From: Methanosarcina sp. UBA5
Lineage (GTDB): Archaea; Halobacteriota; Methanosarcinia; Methanosarcinales; Methanosarcinaceae
Reading direction: 5' to 3'
NCBI RefSeq assembly: GCF_002505485.1
Contig: NZ_DAVG01000008.1
Span: 21,018 to 74,314 of the forward strand
Length of the DNA stretch: 53,297 nucleotides
Shown: positions 1-8,023 of the stretch, piece after piece
How positions within the stretch are numbered: position 1 is the first letter of the stretch
Layout of the letters: each line of letters opens with the position of its first letter
Translations under genes and position numbers: made by a program
Notes under the pieces: generated by a model
Database searches by the model: none
What the model was told of the DNA's origin: nothing
What the model saw: only the letters and a program-made list of their open reading frames with translations

Positions 1-8
1 AGGGAAAA

Positions 9-29
9 ATCAACTCTCTTAGAGTTGAT
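9..29. terminator. 8-bp hairpin, possible terminator of a gene left of the window
   Basis: The arms ATCAACTC (9-16) and GAGTTGAT (22-29) pair perfectly around a 5-nt loop, and T-rich DNA follows at about 41-60. No gene in the window ends here on the plus strand, so it would serve a gene further left or be a bidirectional barrier. The stretch to 182 is AT-rich, with short repeats of TTATCTG at 77-110. Confidence 0.4.
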
Positions 30-182
30 AACTCTTCTATATATTTTTTATGTAATTATATAATTACAAAACTATTTATCTGTTATCTGTTTTATTATCT
101 GTATCTTTCACAGAATTTTTTTTTTCATACTGTAAATGCCTTTTTTTTCAGATTAAGGCTGGGAATTTTGATATAGCCTGAT

Positions 183-1418
183 TTATTCTACAGGCAGCCC
201 AAGGGAATTAATCTGTCCTATAAGTTCGGTAAAGTTTTTAATTTCCAGTTCCAAAACCTCTTCTTTGTTCATGCCTATTGACATTTCACCATCTACAGAA
301 AGAAGCTCCGGACCCCTACGAACAAGCCTGTCAATCCCGTCTCTTTTAAAGGTCTCTTTAACTTCTCTATCATGAACAAAAGCCCTTCCCGGGATAAAAA
401 CAGTCTCGCTTACTTCCGAGAGATCCATATTTTTGAGGTCCTCTATAGTAATGAGGCATCCTATGTCTTTTTTGGGGGAGACGACATTCACGGAACTTCC
501 AAGAGCTTCAAAGATTTCCCTCAGCCTTGGAGCTGCTATCCGGCCTGTGATTATAGTGGCTCTTTTTTTGGTTCTTGGAAGTTTTTCAAGGGCTTCGGGA
601 ACATTCCGGATAGCAAAAGGAGAGCCTATTAAGGGATCTTCAAGCGGGGTTCCTGTGATCCTCATGGAAGGGTATTTTGCTGCAGATTTGCGTACCAGCT
701 CTGTGAATTCCTGAATATTATGTGGGATTACTCCTGGAATAATAGGGGCATTATTCAGGATAAGCCCGTTCTCTGGAAAGTTTGCAAATCTCATTAGAAT
801 AGCTCCTTTTGCACCCATAGTTTCAAGATCACTAAGGGTCTTATCAAGGTTCTCTCCGTCATTTACTCCCGGAATGAGCACAATCGCCCCGTATACATCA
901 CAATGAGCACAGAAGTCCCGAAGAACCTGTATGGAAGCTTCGGGTTCCGGGTCTTTCATGTATTCAGCTCTTAGGACCGGATCAGTCGCAAAGACTGTAA
1001 AACTCACCTCTGTGACCCCATGGTCTATATAGAAAAGAGCATCATCAGGCTTGCTGAAACCTTTTCCGCTGGTGTATCCCAGGTGTATGGGGGTCTTGAA
1101 CTGAGATAAAAAAGCGACGAGATTCTTCAGTTCAGGGTAACAGCTTAAATCGCCTCCTCCGCTAATAGTGAATTTTTTAATCTCTCCACTTTCAAAATAA
1201 AGTTTTCTTGAAGTTTCCTCCAGTACTATCTGAAGAGGCTTGAAACCCGAATATGATTCCTTTACACTACGCGTGCAGTAGTCACATCCTTTTTTGAACG
1301 GAAGACAATACTTGCAGCCCAGAGGCTGAATGTCTTTGACCTTTTTAAAATAACAATACTTGCAAAAGCCTCTACAGTCTACCCCTGGATTTCCACCTAC
1401 GTCGACAACGACTTCCAT
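183..1418 (-). CDS. mamA: MamA/Mmp10, radical SAM cobalamin-dependent McrA arginine C-methyltransferase
   Basis: This enzyme installs 5-(S)-methylarginine next to the MCR active site. It was long called methanogenesis marker protein 10. With the start at 1418 the protein has 411 residues and shows the radical-SAM motif Cys15-X3-Cys19-X2-Cys22. It is followed directly by Tyr23, the unusual fourth ligand reported for the Mmp10 iron-sulfur cluster. Four more cysteines (35, 38, 45, 48) form a second metal-binding cluster. A start 21 nt further upstream (1439) is open, but the 1418 start gives this published numbering. The gene is divergent from mcrBDCGA, whose McrA carries the target arginine (Arg285) in the sequence ARRARG. 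Assignment is firm from motif spacing plus context. Confidence 0.95.
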   Translation of the reverse strand: MEVVVDVGGNPGVDCRGFCKYCYFKKVKDIQPLGCKYCLPFKKGCDYCTRSVKESYSGFKPLQIVLEETSRKLYFESGEIKKFTISGGGDLSCYPELKNLVAFLSQFKTPIHLGYTSGKGFSKPDDALFYIDHGVTEVSFTVFATDPVLRAEYMKDPEPEASIQVLRDFCAHCDVYGAIVLIPGVNDGENLDKTLSDLETMGAKGAILMRFANFPENGLILNNAPIIPGVIPHNIQEFTELVRKSAAKYPSMRITGTPLEDPLIGSPFAIRNVPEALEKLPRTKKRATIITGRIAAPRLREIFEALGSSVNVVSPKKDIGCLITIEDLKNMDLSEVSETVFIPGRAFVHDREVKETFKRDGIDRLVRRGPELLSVDGEMSIGMNKEEVLELEIKNFTELIGQINSLGLPVE

Positions 1419-1685
1419 ATTAAACTTTCGTATTACCAAGATATTACTAAATCTTTTTGGTATGACTCTTAGGTCTAAAGCAACATATTGATAAATTTAA
1501 TGTAATCTCTTCATTTTCCTGATGAATATTTTTATTAAGTCATCTAGTATATTTTTGTTCGGCTTTAAGTACATTAAAATTTTATTTTTCCATCGATGCT
1601 GGTTTTTTATATATTTTTACAAAAATAGATTACAAATTAATAAAATATATTTTAAAAAAATACATGAATTCATTTATCGGAGAAC

Positions 1686-1702
1686 ACAAAAGATTTAAGT
1701 AC
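1686..1702 (+). promoter_or_regulatory. Predicted BRE/TATA promoter of mcrBDCGA
   Basis: A purine-rich BRE-like stretch (ACAAAAGA) runs into TTTAAGTA at 1694-1701, which fits an archaeal TATA box. Initiation about 25 nt downstream would give a leader of about 115 nt before mcrB. The whole 1419-1837 gap is AT-rich and shared with the divergent mamA gene. No second gene is visible in it. Confidence 0.5.
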
Positions 1703-1769
1703 CTTCTAAACGAATGAGATTTCATTGGGAATAGTGGACACTTAAAAACAAAGCGGTAATTGATTTATT

Positions 1770-1785
1770 GAGTGCAAAAGCACTC
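1770..1785 (+). promoter_or_regulatory. Hairpin in the mcr leader
   Basis: GAGTGC (1770-1775) and GCACTC (1780-1785) form a perfect 6-bp stem capped by AAAA. It lies between the predicted transcription start and the ribosome binding site AAGGAGG (1823-1829) of mcrB. It may stabilise the abundant mcr mRNA or affect translation, but its function is not shown by sequence. Confidence 0.45.
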
Positions 1786-1837
1786 GAGTAGGTGACCAGT
1801 CCCAAAATAATTTTAATAAATTAAGGAGGAAATTAAA

Positions 1838-3142
1838 GTGTCTGACACAGTAGACATCTACGACGACAGAGGAAAACTGCTTGAGAGCAATGTCGACATT
1901 ATGTCCCTTGCTCCAACAAGAAACGCAGCAATTAAAAAGATTATCATGGACACCAAGAGGTCCGTTGCAGTCAACCTCGCAGGTATCCAGGGTGCACTTG
2001 CCAGCGGTAAGATGGGCGGAAAGGGCCGTCAGATCTTAGGCCGTGGGCTCAACTACGATATTGTAGGCAATGCTGATGCAATTGCAGAAAATGTTAAAAA
2101 ACTCGTCAAGGTTGATGAAGGTGACGATACCAATGTCATCAAAGTCAAAGGCGGAAAGAGCCTGTTGGTTCAGTCCCCACATTCCAGGATGATTGCAGGT
2201 GCCGATTTCATGTCCGCAACCACAGTTGGTGCAGCAGCAGTCACCCAGACTATCATGGACATGTTCGGAACAGACCCATATGATGCTCCCATCGTAAAAG
2301 CCGCTGTCTGGGGAAGCTACCCACAGACAATGGATCTCATGGGAGGTCAGGTTCAGGGCATTCTCAGCATCCCCCAGAACAACGAAGGTCTTGGCTTTTC
2401 CCTCAGGAACATTATGGCCAACCACGTTGCAGCAATCTCCAACCGGAATGCAATGAACGCATCAGCTCTCTCTTCCATCTACGAGCAGGCTGGTATCTTC
2501 GAGATGGGTGGAGCAGTCGGTATGTTCGAGAGGCATCAGCTCCTAGGTCTTGCATACCAGGGTCTCAACGCCAACAACCTCTTATATGACATTGTAAAAG
2601 AAAACGGTAAGGACGGCACCATTGGAACCGTTATCGAGTCCGTTGTCCGCAGGGCAATTGAAGCAGGTATTATCTCCGTTGACAAGACCGCTCCCTCTGG
2701 ATACAAGTTCTATAAAGCAAACGATGTTCCCAAGTGGAATGCTTGTGCAGCAGTCGGTACCCTTGCAGCCACCCTTGTGAACTGTGGTGCAGGTCGTGCA
2801 GCTCAGAACGTTTCCTCAACACTTCTCTACTTCAACGATATTCTTGAGAAGGAAACCGGTCTCCCAGGATGCGACTACGGTAAAGTGGAAGGTACCGCAG
2901 TAGGTTTCTCATTCTTCAGCCACTCCATTTATGGCGGCGGTGGGCCTGGTGTCTTCAACGGTAACCACGTCGTTACCAGACACTCCAGAGGATTCGCAAT
3001 TCCCTGCGTATGCGCAGCAGTAGCCCTTGACGCAGGTACCCAGATGTTCACAATCGAATCAACATCCGGCCTCATTGGTGACGTCTTTGGTGCAATTAAG
3101 GAATTCCGCGAGCCGATTAAGGCAGTTGCAGGAGCGCTCTAA
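1838..3142 (+). CDS. mcrB: Methyl-coenzyme M reductase, beta subunit McrB
   Basis: McrB is the beta subunit of the (alpha-beta-gamma)2 nickel enzyme that releases methane from methyl-CoM and CoB in the cytoplasm. The 434-residue product is full length for the family and carries the glycine-rich stretch around FSHSIYGGGGPG near residue 370, which contributes to the active-site channel. The start is a GTG, preceded at a good distance by a strong AAGGAGG (1823-1829). It is the first gene of mcrBDCGA and is separated from mcrD by 23 nt. Codon use is strongly biased, as expected for a very highly expressed gene. Confidence 0.98.
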   Translation: MSDTVDIYDDRGKLLESNVDIMSLAPTRNAAIKKIIMDTKRSVAVNLAGIQGALASGKMGGKGRQILGRGLNYDIVGNADAIAENVKKLVKVDEGDDTNVIKVKGGKSLLVQSPHSRMIAGADFMSATTVGAAAVTQTIMDMFGTDPYDAPIVKAAVWGSYPQTMDLMGGQVQGILSIPQNNEGLGFSLRNIMANHVAAISNRNAMNASALSSIYEQAGIFEMGGAVGMFERHQLLGLAYQGLNANNLLYDIVKENGKDGTIGTVIESVVRRAIEAGIISVDKTAPSGYKFYKANDVPKWNACAAVGTLAATLVNCGAGRAAQNVSSTLLYFNDILEKETGLPGCDYGKVEGTAVGFSFFSHSIYGGGGPGVFNGNHVVTRHSRGFAIPCVCAAVALDAGTQMFTIESTSGLIGDVFGAIKEFREPIKAVAGAL

Positions 3143-3165
3143 ACAATAACTCAAAAGGTCTAAAG

Positions 3166-3681
3166 ATGTCAGACTCTGCTTCAAATACGGAAGATTCTAT
3201 TCAAATCGAAATTTTTCCCAGTAGAATCCTGTCCCCTGAAACAGCTCAGAAGCTCATGGCTGAAATCTACAAGGTGGACGGGGTAATCCGCGTCATGGTG
3301 CAGGGCAACAGGCTGCCTGATAAGGTAGGTGCAGGTCCCGGCACCGGGGAAAAAGTGGAACATCCACTGAAAAAGCCTATTCAGATTGGAGATCAGGTTA
3401 TTGAATTGAAGGTCTGTGTGGGCAGGATCAGGGTTGAACTTTCAAACGCCGAAGCTAAAGAAAAGATCAGGGAAGTATGCGAAAAATTGCTCCCGTTCCC
3501 CTTTGAATTCAGGGAAGGACATTTTCTCAGGAAAAAGCCTACTGTAACTGACTATGCTAAACTTGGTCCTGAAGCAGACCCTCGGCTGCTTGGTATGGTA
3601 GATCCTAAAGCTAGGACAGACCAGCTCATCTTTATCGAGAAACAAGAGGAGCAAGAAGAGAAAAAGGACAAAGATGAGTGA
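3166..3681 (+). CDS. mcrD: MCR operon protein McrD
   Basis: McrD (171 residues) is a non-catalytic protein of the mcr operon that associates with MCR and is thought to act in assembly or maturation rather than in the holoenzyme. The sequence has the family's central region rich in hydrophobic and basic residues. It ends in a highly acidic, lysine- and glutamate-rich tail (residues about 157-171). Its stop codon overlaps the beginning of mcrC by 8 nt, which suggests translational coupling. The function is from family knowledge, as no catalytic motif is visible. Confidence 0.93.
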   Translation: MSDSASNTEDSIQIEIFPSRILSPETAQKLMAEIYKVDGVIRVMVQGNRLPDKVGAGPGTGEKVEHPLKKPIQIGDQVIELKVCVGRIRVELSNAEAKEKIREVCEKLLPFPFEFREGHFLRKKPTVTDYAKLGPEADPRLLGMVDPKARTDQLIFIEKQEEQEEKKDKDE

Positions 3682-4309
3682 AAAAAGTATGATGATCGAT
3701 CGGGAAACACAGGTAGTTGACTGCCGATGTGGTGCGGGACTTGGTAGAGGGGGAGGGCTTGCCCAGCGAGGTACTCTCTCGGAAGCCGGCCGTGCTGAGG
3801 TTGTAGCTATTGCCATGAGTCCCGGCCAGAGGCATATCACAAAACCGGTATGTGAGATCACATATGGGATGAGGAAAGAAAACATTCAGGTCAGTGTGCT
3901 GGTGCTCTACTCAGGCTCCGGAATTCCTGAATCCGGCATGAGGACCGGATCTTTTGTACTGAGCCCGGTAGAAGTCGCACAGATTGAAATGCACAAGCTG
4001 GCTGTTATTCACCTCGGAAATATCAAGGACCATGTGGTTAGAAAGGCCAGGGAAATCCTGAGCCAAGCTAATATCCCGGCAATTGTAGTCAGCCAGATCC
4101 CGGTAGATTTTGAGGATTTTGCAGAGGCAGGGATAAAGACGAGATTAGTGATGCCAAGGGACGAAAATATTCGTACAAAAGGAATCGTGATGGATATGGT
4201 AAGCGGAGTTACACGCGGTGATTCCTGTCCCAGAGACAAGCTAAATCTTATCATTAAATACGTCAAGACTACATTAGACCAGTTAGAAGATCATAAAGGA
4301 GTTGCATGA
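3674..4309 (+). CDS. mcrC: MCR operon protein McrC (MCR activation component)
   Basis: McrC is conserved in mcr operons and has been found in the ATP-dependent MCR activation complex that reduces the nickel of F430. The product is 211 residues from the ATG at 3674. In-frame ATGs at 3689 and 3692 are alternatives that would shorten the N terminus. The N-terminal part has the family's CRCGAGLGRGGG sequence with two closely spaced cysteines, and another cysteine lies near residue 193. It overlaps mcrD by 8 nt and ends 1 nt before mcrG. Confidence 0.92.
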   Translation: MSEKSMMIDRETQVVDCRCGAGLGRGGGLAQRGTLSEAGRAEVVAIAMSPGQRHITKPVCEITYGMRKENIQVSVLVLYSGSGIPESGMRTGSFVLSPVEVAQIEMHKLAVIHLGNIKDHVVRKAREILSQANIPAIVVSQIPVDFEDFAEAGIKTRLVMPRDENIRTKGIVMDMVSGVTRGDSCPRDKLNLIIKYVKTTLDQLEDHKGVA

Positions 4310-4310
4310 G

Positions 4311-5057
4311 ATGGCTTACAAAAGACAATTTTATCCAGGCGCAACATCAGTTGCTGCTAACAGAAGAAAACACATGTCTGGAAAACTTGAGAAACTCAGG
4401 GAAATTTCAGACGAAGACTTAACTGCAGTTCTCGGGCACCGTGCCCCAGGGAGCGACTATCCAAGCACTCATCCGCCACTTGCAGAGATGGGAGAGCCTG
4501 CATGCTCGACCCGTGAAAACGTTGCAGCTACACCCGGTGCAGCAGCAGGAGACAGAGTAAGGTATATTCAGTTCGCTGACTCAATGTACAACGCGCCTGC
4601 AACCCCATATTTCAGATCATACTTCGCAGCAATCAACTTCAGAGGTGTAGACCCAGGTACCCTTTCCGGCCGTCAGATCGTTGAAGCCCGTGAAAGAGAT
4701 ATGGAACAGTGCGCAAAGGTTCAGATGGAAACCGAAATCACTGACCATGCACTCGCAGGTGTGCGTGGTGCAACTGTGCACGGTCACTCTGTCCGTCTCC
4801 AGGAAGACGGTGTAATGTTCGACATGCTCGACAGGAGAAGACTTGAAAACGGCACCATCATAATGGACAAGGACCAGGTTGCAATCCCACTCGACAGGAA
4901 AGTAGACCTCGGCAAGCCAATGTCCAGTGAGGAAGCCGCAAAGAGAACCACAATCTACCGTGTGGACAATGTAGCCTTCAGGGACGATGCAGAAGTCGTT
5001 GAATGGGTACACAGGATATTCGATCAGAGGACAAAATTCGGTTTCCAGCCGAAATGA
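4311..5057 (+). CDS. mcrG: Methyl-coenzyme M reductase, gamma subunit McrG
   Basis: McrG (248 residues) is the gamma subunit of MCR. The start at ATG 4311 gives the family's MAYKRQFYPG beginning and is preceded by GGAG (4298-4301) at a spacing of 9 nt. The TTG 9 nt upstream is in frame but lies inside the end of mcrC. The sequence is full length with no interruption. It follows mcrC by 1 nt and precedes mcrA by 10 nt. Confidence 0.97.
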   Translation: MAYKRQFYPGATSVAANRRKHMSGKLEKLREISDEDLTAVLGHRAPGSDYPSTHPPLAEMGEPACSTRENVAATPGAAAGDRVRYIQFADSMYNAPATPYFRSYFAAINFRGVDPGTLSGRQIVEARERDMEQCAKVQMETEITDHALAGVRGATVHGHSVRLQEDGVMFDMLDRRRLENGTIIMDKDQVAIPLDRKVDLGKPMSSEEAAKRTTIYRVDNVAFRDDAEVVEWVHRIFDQRTKFGFQPK

Positions 5058-5067
5058 GGTGACCACA

Positions 5068-6780
5068 ATGGCAGCAGACATTTTCTCAAAATTCAAAAAA
5101 GATATGGAAGTCAAATTCGCACAGGAATTTGGTTCAAACAAGCAGACTGGTGGGGACATCACCGGCAAGACTGAAAAGTTCCTGAGGTTAGGCCCTGAGC
5201 AGGACCCCAGAAAGGTCGAAATGATTAAAGCCGGTAAGGAAATTGCTGAGAAGAGAGGTATTGCATTCTACAACCCGATGATGCACTCAGGTGCTCCCCT
5301 CGGTCAGCGTGCAATTACTCCTTACACCATATCTGGTACTGACATTGTTGCAGAACCTGATGACCTGCACTACGTCAACAACGCTGCAATGCAGCAGATG
5401 TGGGATGATATCAGGAGAACCTGTATTGTCGGTCTTGACATGGCTCACGAGACTCTCGAGAAGAGGTTGGGTAAGGAAGTTACCCCTGAAACCATCAACC
5501 ACTACCTTGAAGTCCTTAACCATGCCATGCCCGGTGCAGCAGTGGTTCAGGAAATGATGGTCGAAACCCATCCTGCCCTTGTTGACGACTGCTATGTGAA
5601 AATCTTCACAGGCGATGACGCCCTTGCAGACGAAATCGACAAGCAGTTCCTTATTGACATCAACAAGGAATTCCCAGAAGAACAGGCAGCCCAGATTAAA
5701 GCCTCCATCGGCAAGACATCCTGGCAGGCAATCCACATCCCAACAATTGTCTCCAGAACAACAGATGGTGCTCAGACCTCCAGGTGGGCAGCCATGCAGA
5801 TCGGTATGTCCTTTATCTCCGCATACGCAATGTGTGCCGGTGAAGCAGCTGTCGCTGACCTGTCTTTCGCTGCAAAGCACGCAGCCCTCGTTTCGATGGG
5901 TGAAATGCTCCCAGCAAGGCGTGCACGTGGACCTAACGAGCCCGGTGGACTTTCCTTCGGTCACCTCTCAGACATCGTCCAGACAAGCCGCACATCCGAA
6001 GACCCAGCAAAGATCGCTCTTGAAGTCGTCGGTGCAGGCTGTATGCTCTACGACCAGATCTGGCTCGGATCCTACATGTCCGGTGGTGTCGGATTCACAC
6101 AGTATGCAACAGCTGCATACACCGATGATATCCTCGACAACAACGTGTACTATGACGTAGACTATATCAACGACAAGTACAACGGTGCTGCAAATGTCGG
6201 CAAGGACAACAAGGTAAAGGCAACCCTCGACGTCGTAAAGGACATCGCAACAGAGTCCACACTCTACGGTATCGAGACCTACGAGAAGTTCCCGACAGCC
6301 CTTGAAGATCACTTCGGTGGTTCCCAGAGAGCAACCGTGCTCGCAGCCGCAGCCGGTGTCGCAACTGCCCTCGCAACCGCAAACGCAAACGCTGGTCTTT
6401 CTGGCTGGTACCTCTCCATGTACCTGCACAAGGAAGCATGGGGCAGACTCGGATTCTTCGGATACGACCTGCAGGACCAGTGCGGTGCCACAAACGTTCT
6501 GTCCTACCAGGGCGACGAAGGTCTCCCAGACGAACTCCGTGGTCCAAACTACCCCAACTACGCAATGAACGTCGGTCACCAGGGTGGATACGCAGGTATT
6601 GCTCAGGCAGCTCACTCCGGCCGTGGAGACGCATTCACCGTCAACCCACTCATCAAGGTCTGCTTCGCTGACGATCTCCTGCCATTCAACTTCGCTGAGC
6701 CCAGGAGAGAATTCGGCCGCGGTGCCATGAGAGAGTTCGTGCCTGCTGGTGAGAGATCCCTCGTCATTCCAGCAAAGTAA
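5068..6780 (+). CDS. mcrA: Methyl-coenzyme M reductase, alpha subunit McrA
   Basis: McrA binds coenzyme F430 and carries most active-site residues. The start at ATG 5068, behind GAGGTGA (5056-5062), gives 570 residues. Codon counting places the known post-translationally modified residues at the positions published for Methanosarcina: His271 (methylhistidine), Arg285 (methylarginine), Gln420 (methylglutamine), Gly465 (thioglycine), Asp470 (didehydroaspartate) and Cys472 (S-methylcysteine). The segment GYDLQDQCGATN contains the last three. All target residues are present, so the full modification set is possible, although sequence alone cannot show occupancy. It is the last gene of the operon and is followed by a clear terminator. 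Confidence 0.99.
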   Translation: MAADIFSKFKKDMEVKFAQEFGSNKQTGGDITGKTEKFLRLGPEQDPRKVEMIKAGKEIAEKRGIAFYNPMMHSGAPLGQRAITPYTISGTDIVAEPDDLHYVNNAAMQQMWDDIRRTCIVGLDMAHETLEKRLGKEVTPETINHYLEVLNHAMPGAAVVQEMMVETHPALVDDCYVKIFTGDDALADEIDKQFLIDINKEFPEEQAAQIKASIGKTSWQAIHIPTIVSRTTDGAQTSRWAAMQIGMSFISAYAMCAGEAAVADLSFAAKHAALVSMGEMLPARRARGPNEPGGLSFGHLSDIVQTSRTSEDPAKIALEVVGAGCMLYDQIWLGSYMSGGVGFTQYATAAYTDDILDNNVYYDVDYINDKYNGAANVGKDNKVKATLDVVKDIATESTLYGIETYEKFPTALEDHFGGSQRATVLAAAAGVATALATANANAGLSGWYLSMYLHKEAWGRLGFFGYDLQDQCGATNVLSYQGDEGLPDELRGPNYPNYAMNVGHQGGYAGIAQAAHSGRGDAFTVNPLIKVCFADDLLPFNFAEPRREFGRGAMREFVPAGERSLVIPAK

Positions 6781-6808
6781 ATTCAATAACAAAAATTTAT
6801 TAAAACAG

Positions 6809-6840
6809 AGTAGGCCTTTGGCCTACTTTTTATCTCTTTT
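6809..6840 (+). terminator. Terminator of the mcr operon
   Basis: AGTAGGCC (6809-6816) and GGCCTACT (6820-6827) form a perfect 8-bp stem with a TTT loop, followed at once by a T-rich tract (6827-6842). It starts 28 nt after the mcrA stop codon and is the best intrinsic-type terminator in the window. Confidence 0.85.
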
Positions 6841-7101
6841 TTCCACCTTGTTTTCTCTTGCTGTTTTTCAGGAAGCTTTATTTTAATTAAGAAGATGTCT
6901 TAAAACAATATTATGTGTAAATTATAAATTTGAACTTTCTTTCACGAAATTGATGATTTCATGGAAACTACAATTCTTTATTTTCTTTTCTAAAACTCAC
7001 AAGGAAATGAATAAAGCTCAATGTACCAGTATTTTAAAAGCAAAAGAAAAATAAGAGCGTAAAAACAATAATGGTAAATTGAGATGGGTCAAAAAAGTAC
7101 A

Positions 7102-7208
7102 CTAGTGCTTTGATTCCAAAATACTCTCACAAACCTAAACTTTTTAATTTGTCCATTGATCAATGAATTCTTCTTCCATCGATGGTTAATTTTGGAATCG
7201 AATGCTAG
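7102..7208. mobile_element. MITE-like element, copy 1 (107 bp)
   Basis: The ends are inverted repeats: 7102-7121 reads CTAGTGCTTTGATTCCAAAA, and 7190-7208 reads TTTTGGAATCGAATGCTAG. A second copy of similar size lies at 37957-38065 and shares internal sequence as well. There is no room for a coding gene inside. This fits a non-autonomous transposon remnant. No clear target-site duplication was identified. The gap between mcrA and the GNAT gene (6781-7277) otherwise holds only the mcr terminator. Confidence 0.6.
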
Positions 7209-7260
7209 ATTGTCCATACTTAAATTCGCTACATAGAAAACAAATATAAATGAAATAAGG

Positions 7261-7277
7261 AACATTCAAAGAATGTT
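7261..7277 (+). promoter_or_regulatory. Hairpin between ribosome binding site and start of the GNAT gene
   Basis: AACATTC (7261-7267) and GAATGTT (7271-7277) are a perfect 7-bp inverted repeat with an AAA loop. It sits exactly between AAGGA (7257-7261) and the ATG at 7278. Folding would bring a too-distant ribosome binding site next to the start codon. Confidence 0.5.
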
Positions 7278-7745
7278 ATGGAAAGAATATATTATAGAAC
7301 CATGCAATCAGGTGAAGAAAAAGATATCTGTACCTTGATCAGGACAGTCTTTGATAAGCTTGTAGCACCGGATTTTAATGCTGAAGGAATAAAAGAGTTT
7401 TATCGCTTTGCAAACCCTGTGTCTATGGCAGAACGTTCTGCATTAGGCAGTTTTGTATTCTTAGCCTTTCGATATGAGAAGATAGTTGGTATGATAGAAT
7501 TTATGCCACCTGACAGGATAGCTCTTTTGTTTGTAGATTATCGTGGTCATGGTATCGCTAGGGAGCTTCTAGCTAGAGCAATTATTAAAGTACAAGAAGA
7601 GCAACCGAATGTTTCATTTCTCTCAGTACATTCATCTCCTTATGCAGTAATAGCTTATGAGAGACTTGGCTTCGTTGTTACGGGGGAAAAGACTACGGAG
7701 CACGGCATAACATATATACCTATGAAGCTGAAGGTGAGTCATTGA
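7278..7745 (+). CDS. GNAT-family N-acetyltransferase
   Basis: The 155-residue protein has the GNAT fold pattern. Its acetyl-CoA pyrophosphate-binding motif A reads VDYRGHGIARELL (around residues 88-100), and the C-terminal AYERLGF motif is typical of the family. The substrate cannot be inferred. The gene stands alone between the mcr terminator and the convergent methyltransferase gene. It is bracketed by copies of the 20-bp MITE end sequence at 7102-7121 and 7907-7926. It may therefore be a later insertion into the mcr neighbourhood, but this is inference. Confidence 0.85.
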   Translation: MERIYYRTMQSGEEKDICTLIRTVFDKLVAPDFNAEGIKEFYRFANPVSMAERSALGSFVFLAFRYEKIVGMIEFMPPDRIALLFVDYRGHGIARELLARAIIKVQEEQPNVSFLSVHSSPYAVIAYERLGFVVTGEKTTEHGITYIPMKLKVSH

Positions 7746-7906
7746 AAAAGCGTGTTGAGAGGAATAAGAGTCGACTTAATAACTGAATAATAGAAAGAAT
7801 TAGTCAATATATATACCAAATTAACGAAAATCAGTTATATTTATGTGGGAACATAAAATAAGAAAGAGATGTAATACTGGTGGAATAACAGTCTAAGATG
7901 GATTTA

Positions 7907-7926
7907 TTTTGGAATCAATACACTAG
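7907..7926. repeat. Isolated MITE-type end repeat
   Basis: TTTTGGAATCAATACACTAG matches the terminal repeats of the 107-bp element at 7102-7208 and of the copy at 37957-38065, with two or three changes. No partner end is seen about 108 bp upstream. It is either a solo end or the right end of a larger unit that starts at 7102 and includes the GNAT gene. Confidence 0.5.
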
Positions 7927-8023
7927 AAAAGGTCTTTGGCTGCGTAGAGTCTTCAATAAGGTATTCCAAAAGATTAAATAACAAGACTAAATTTGATACA
8001 TTCTCAATTCGTATTATTCTACT

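Noticed and set aside
2036..2425. Long minus-strand frames antisense to mcrB, mcrA and other highly expressed genes (also 5287-5964, 5968-6792)
   Set aside because: They are mirror frames caused by strong codon bias in mcr genes. They have cysteine-rich, unnatural composition and no ribosome binding site.
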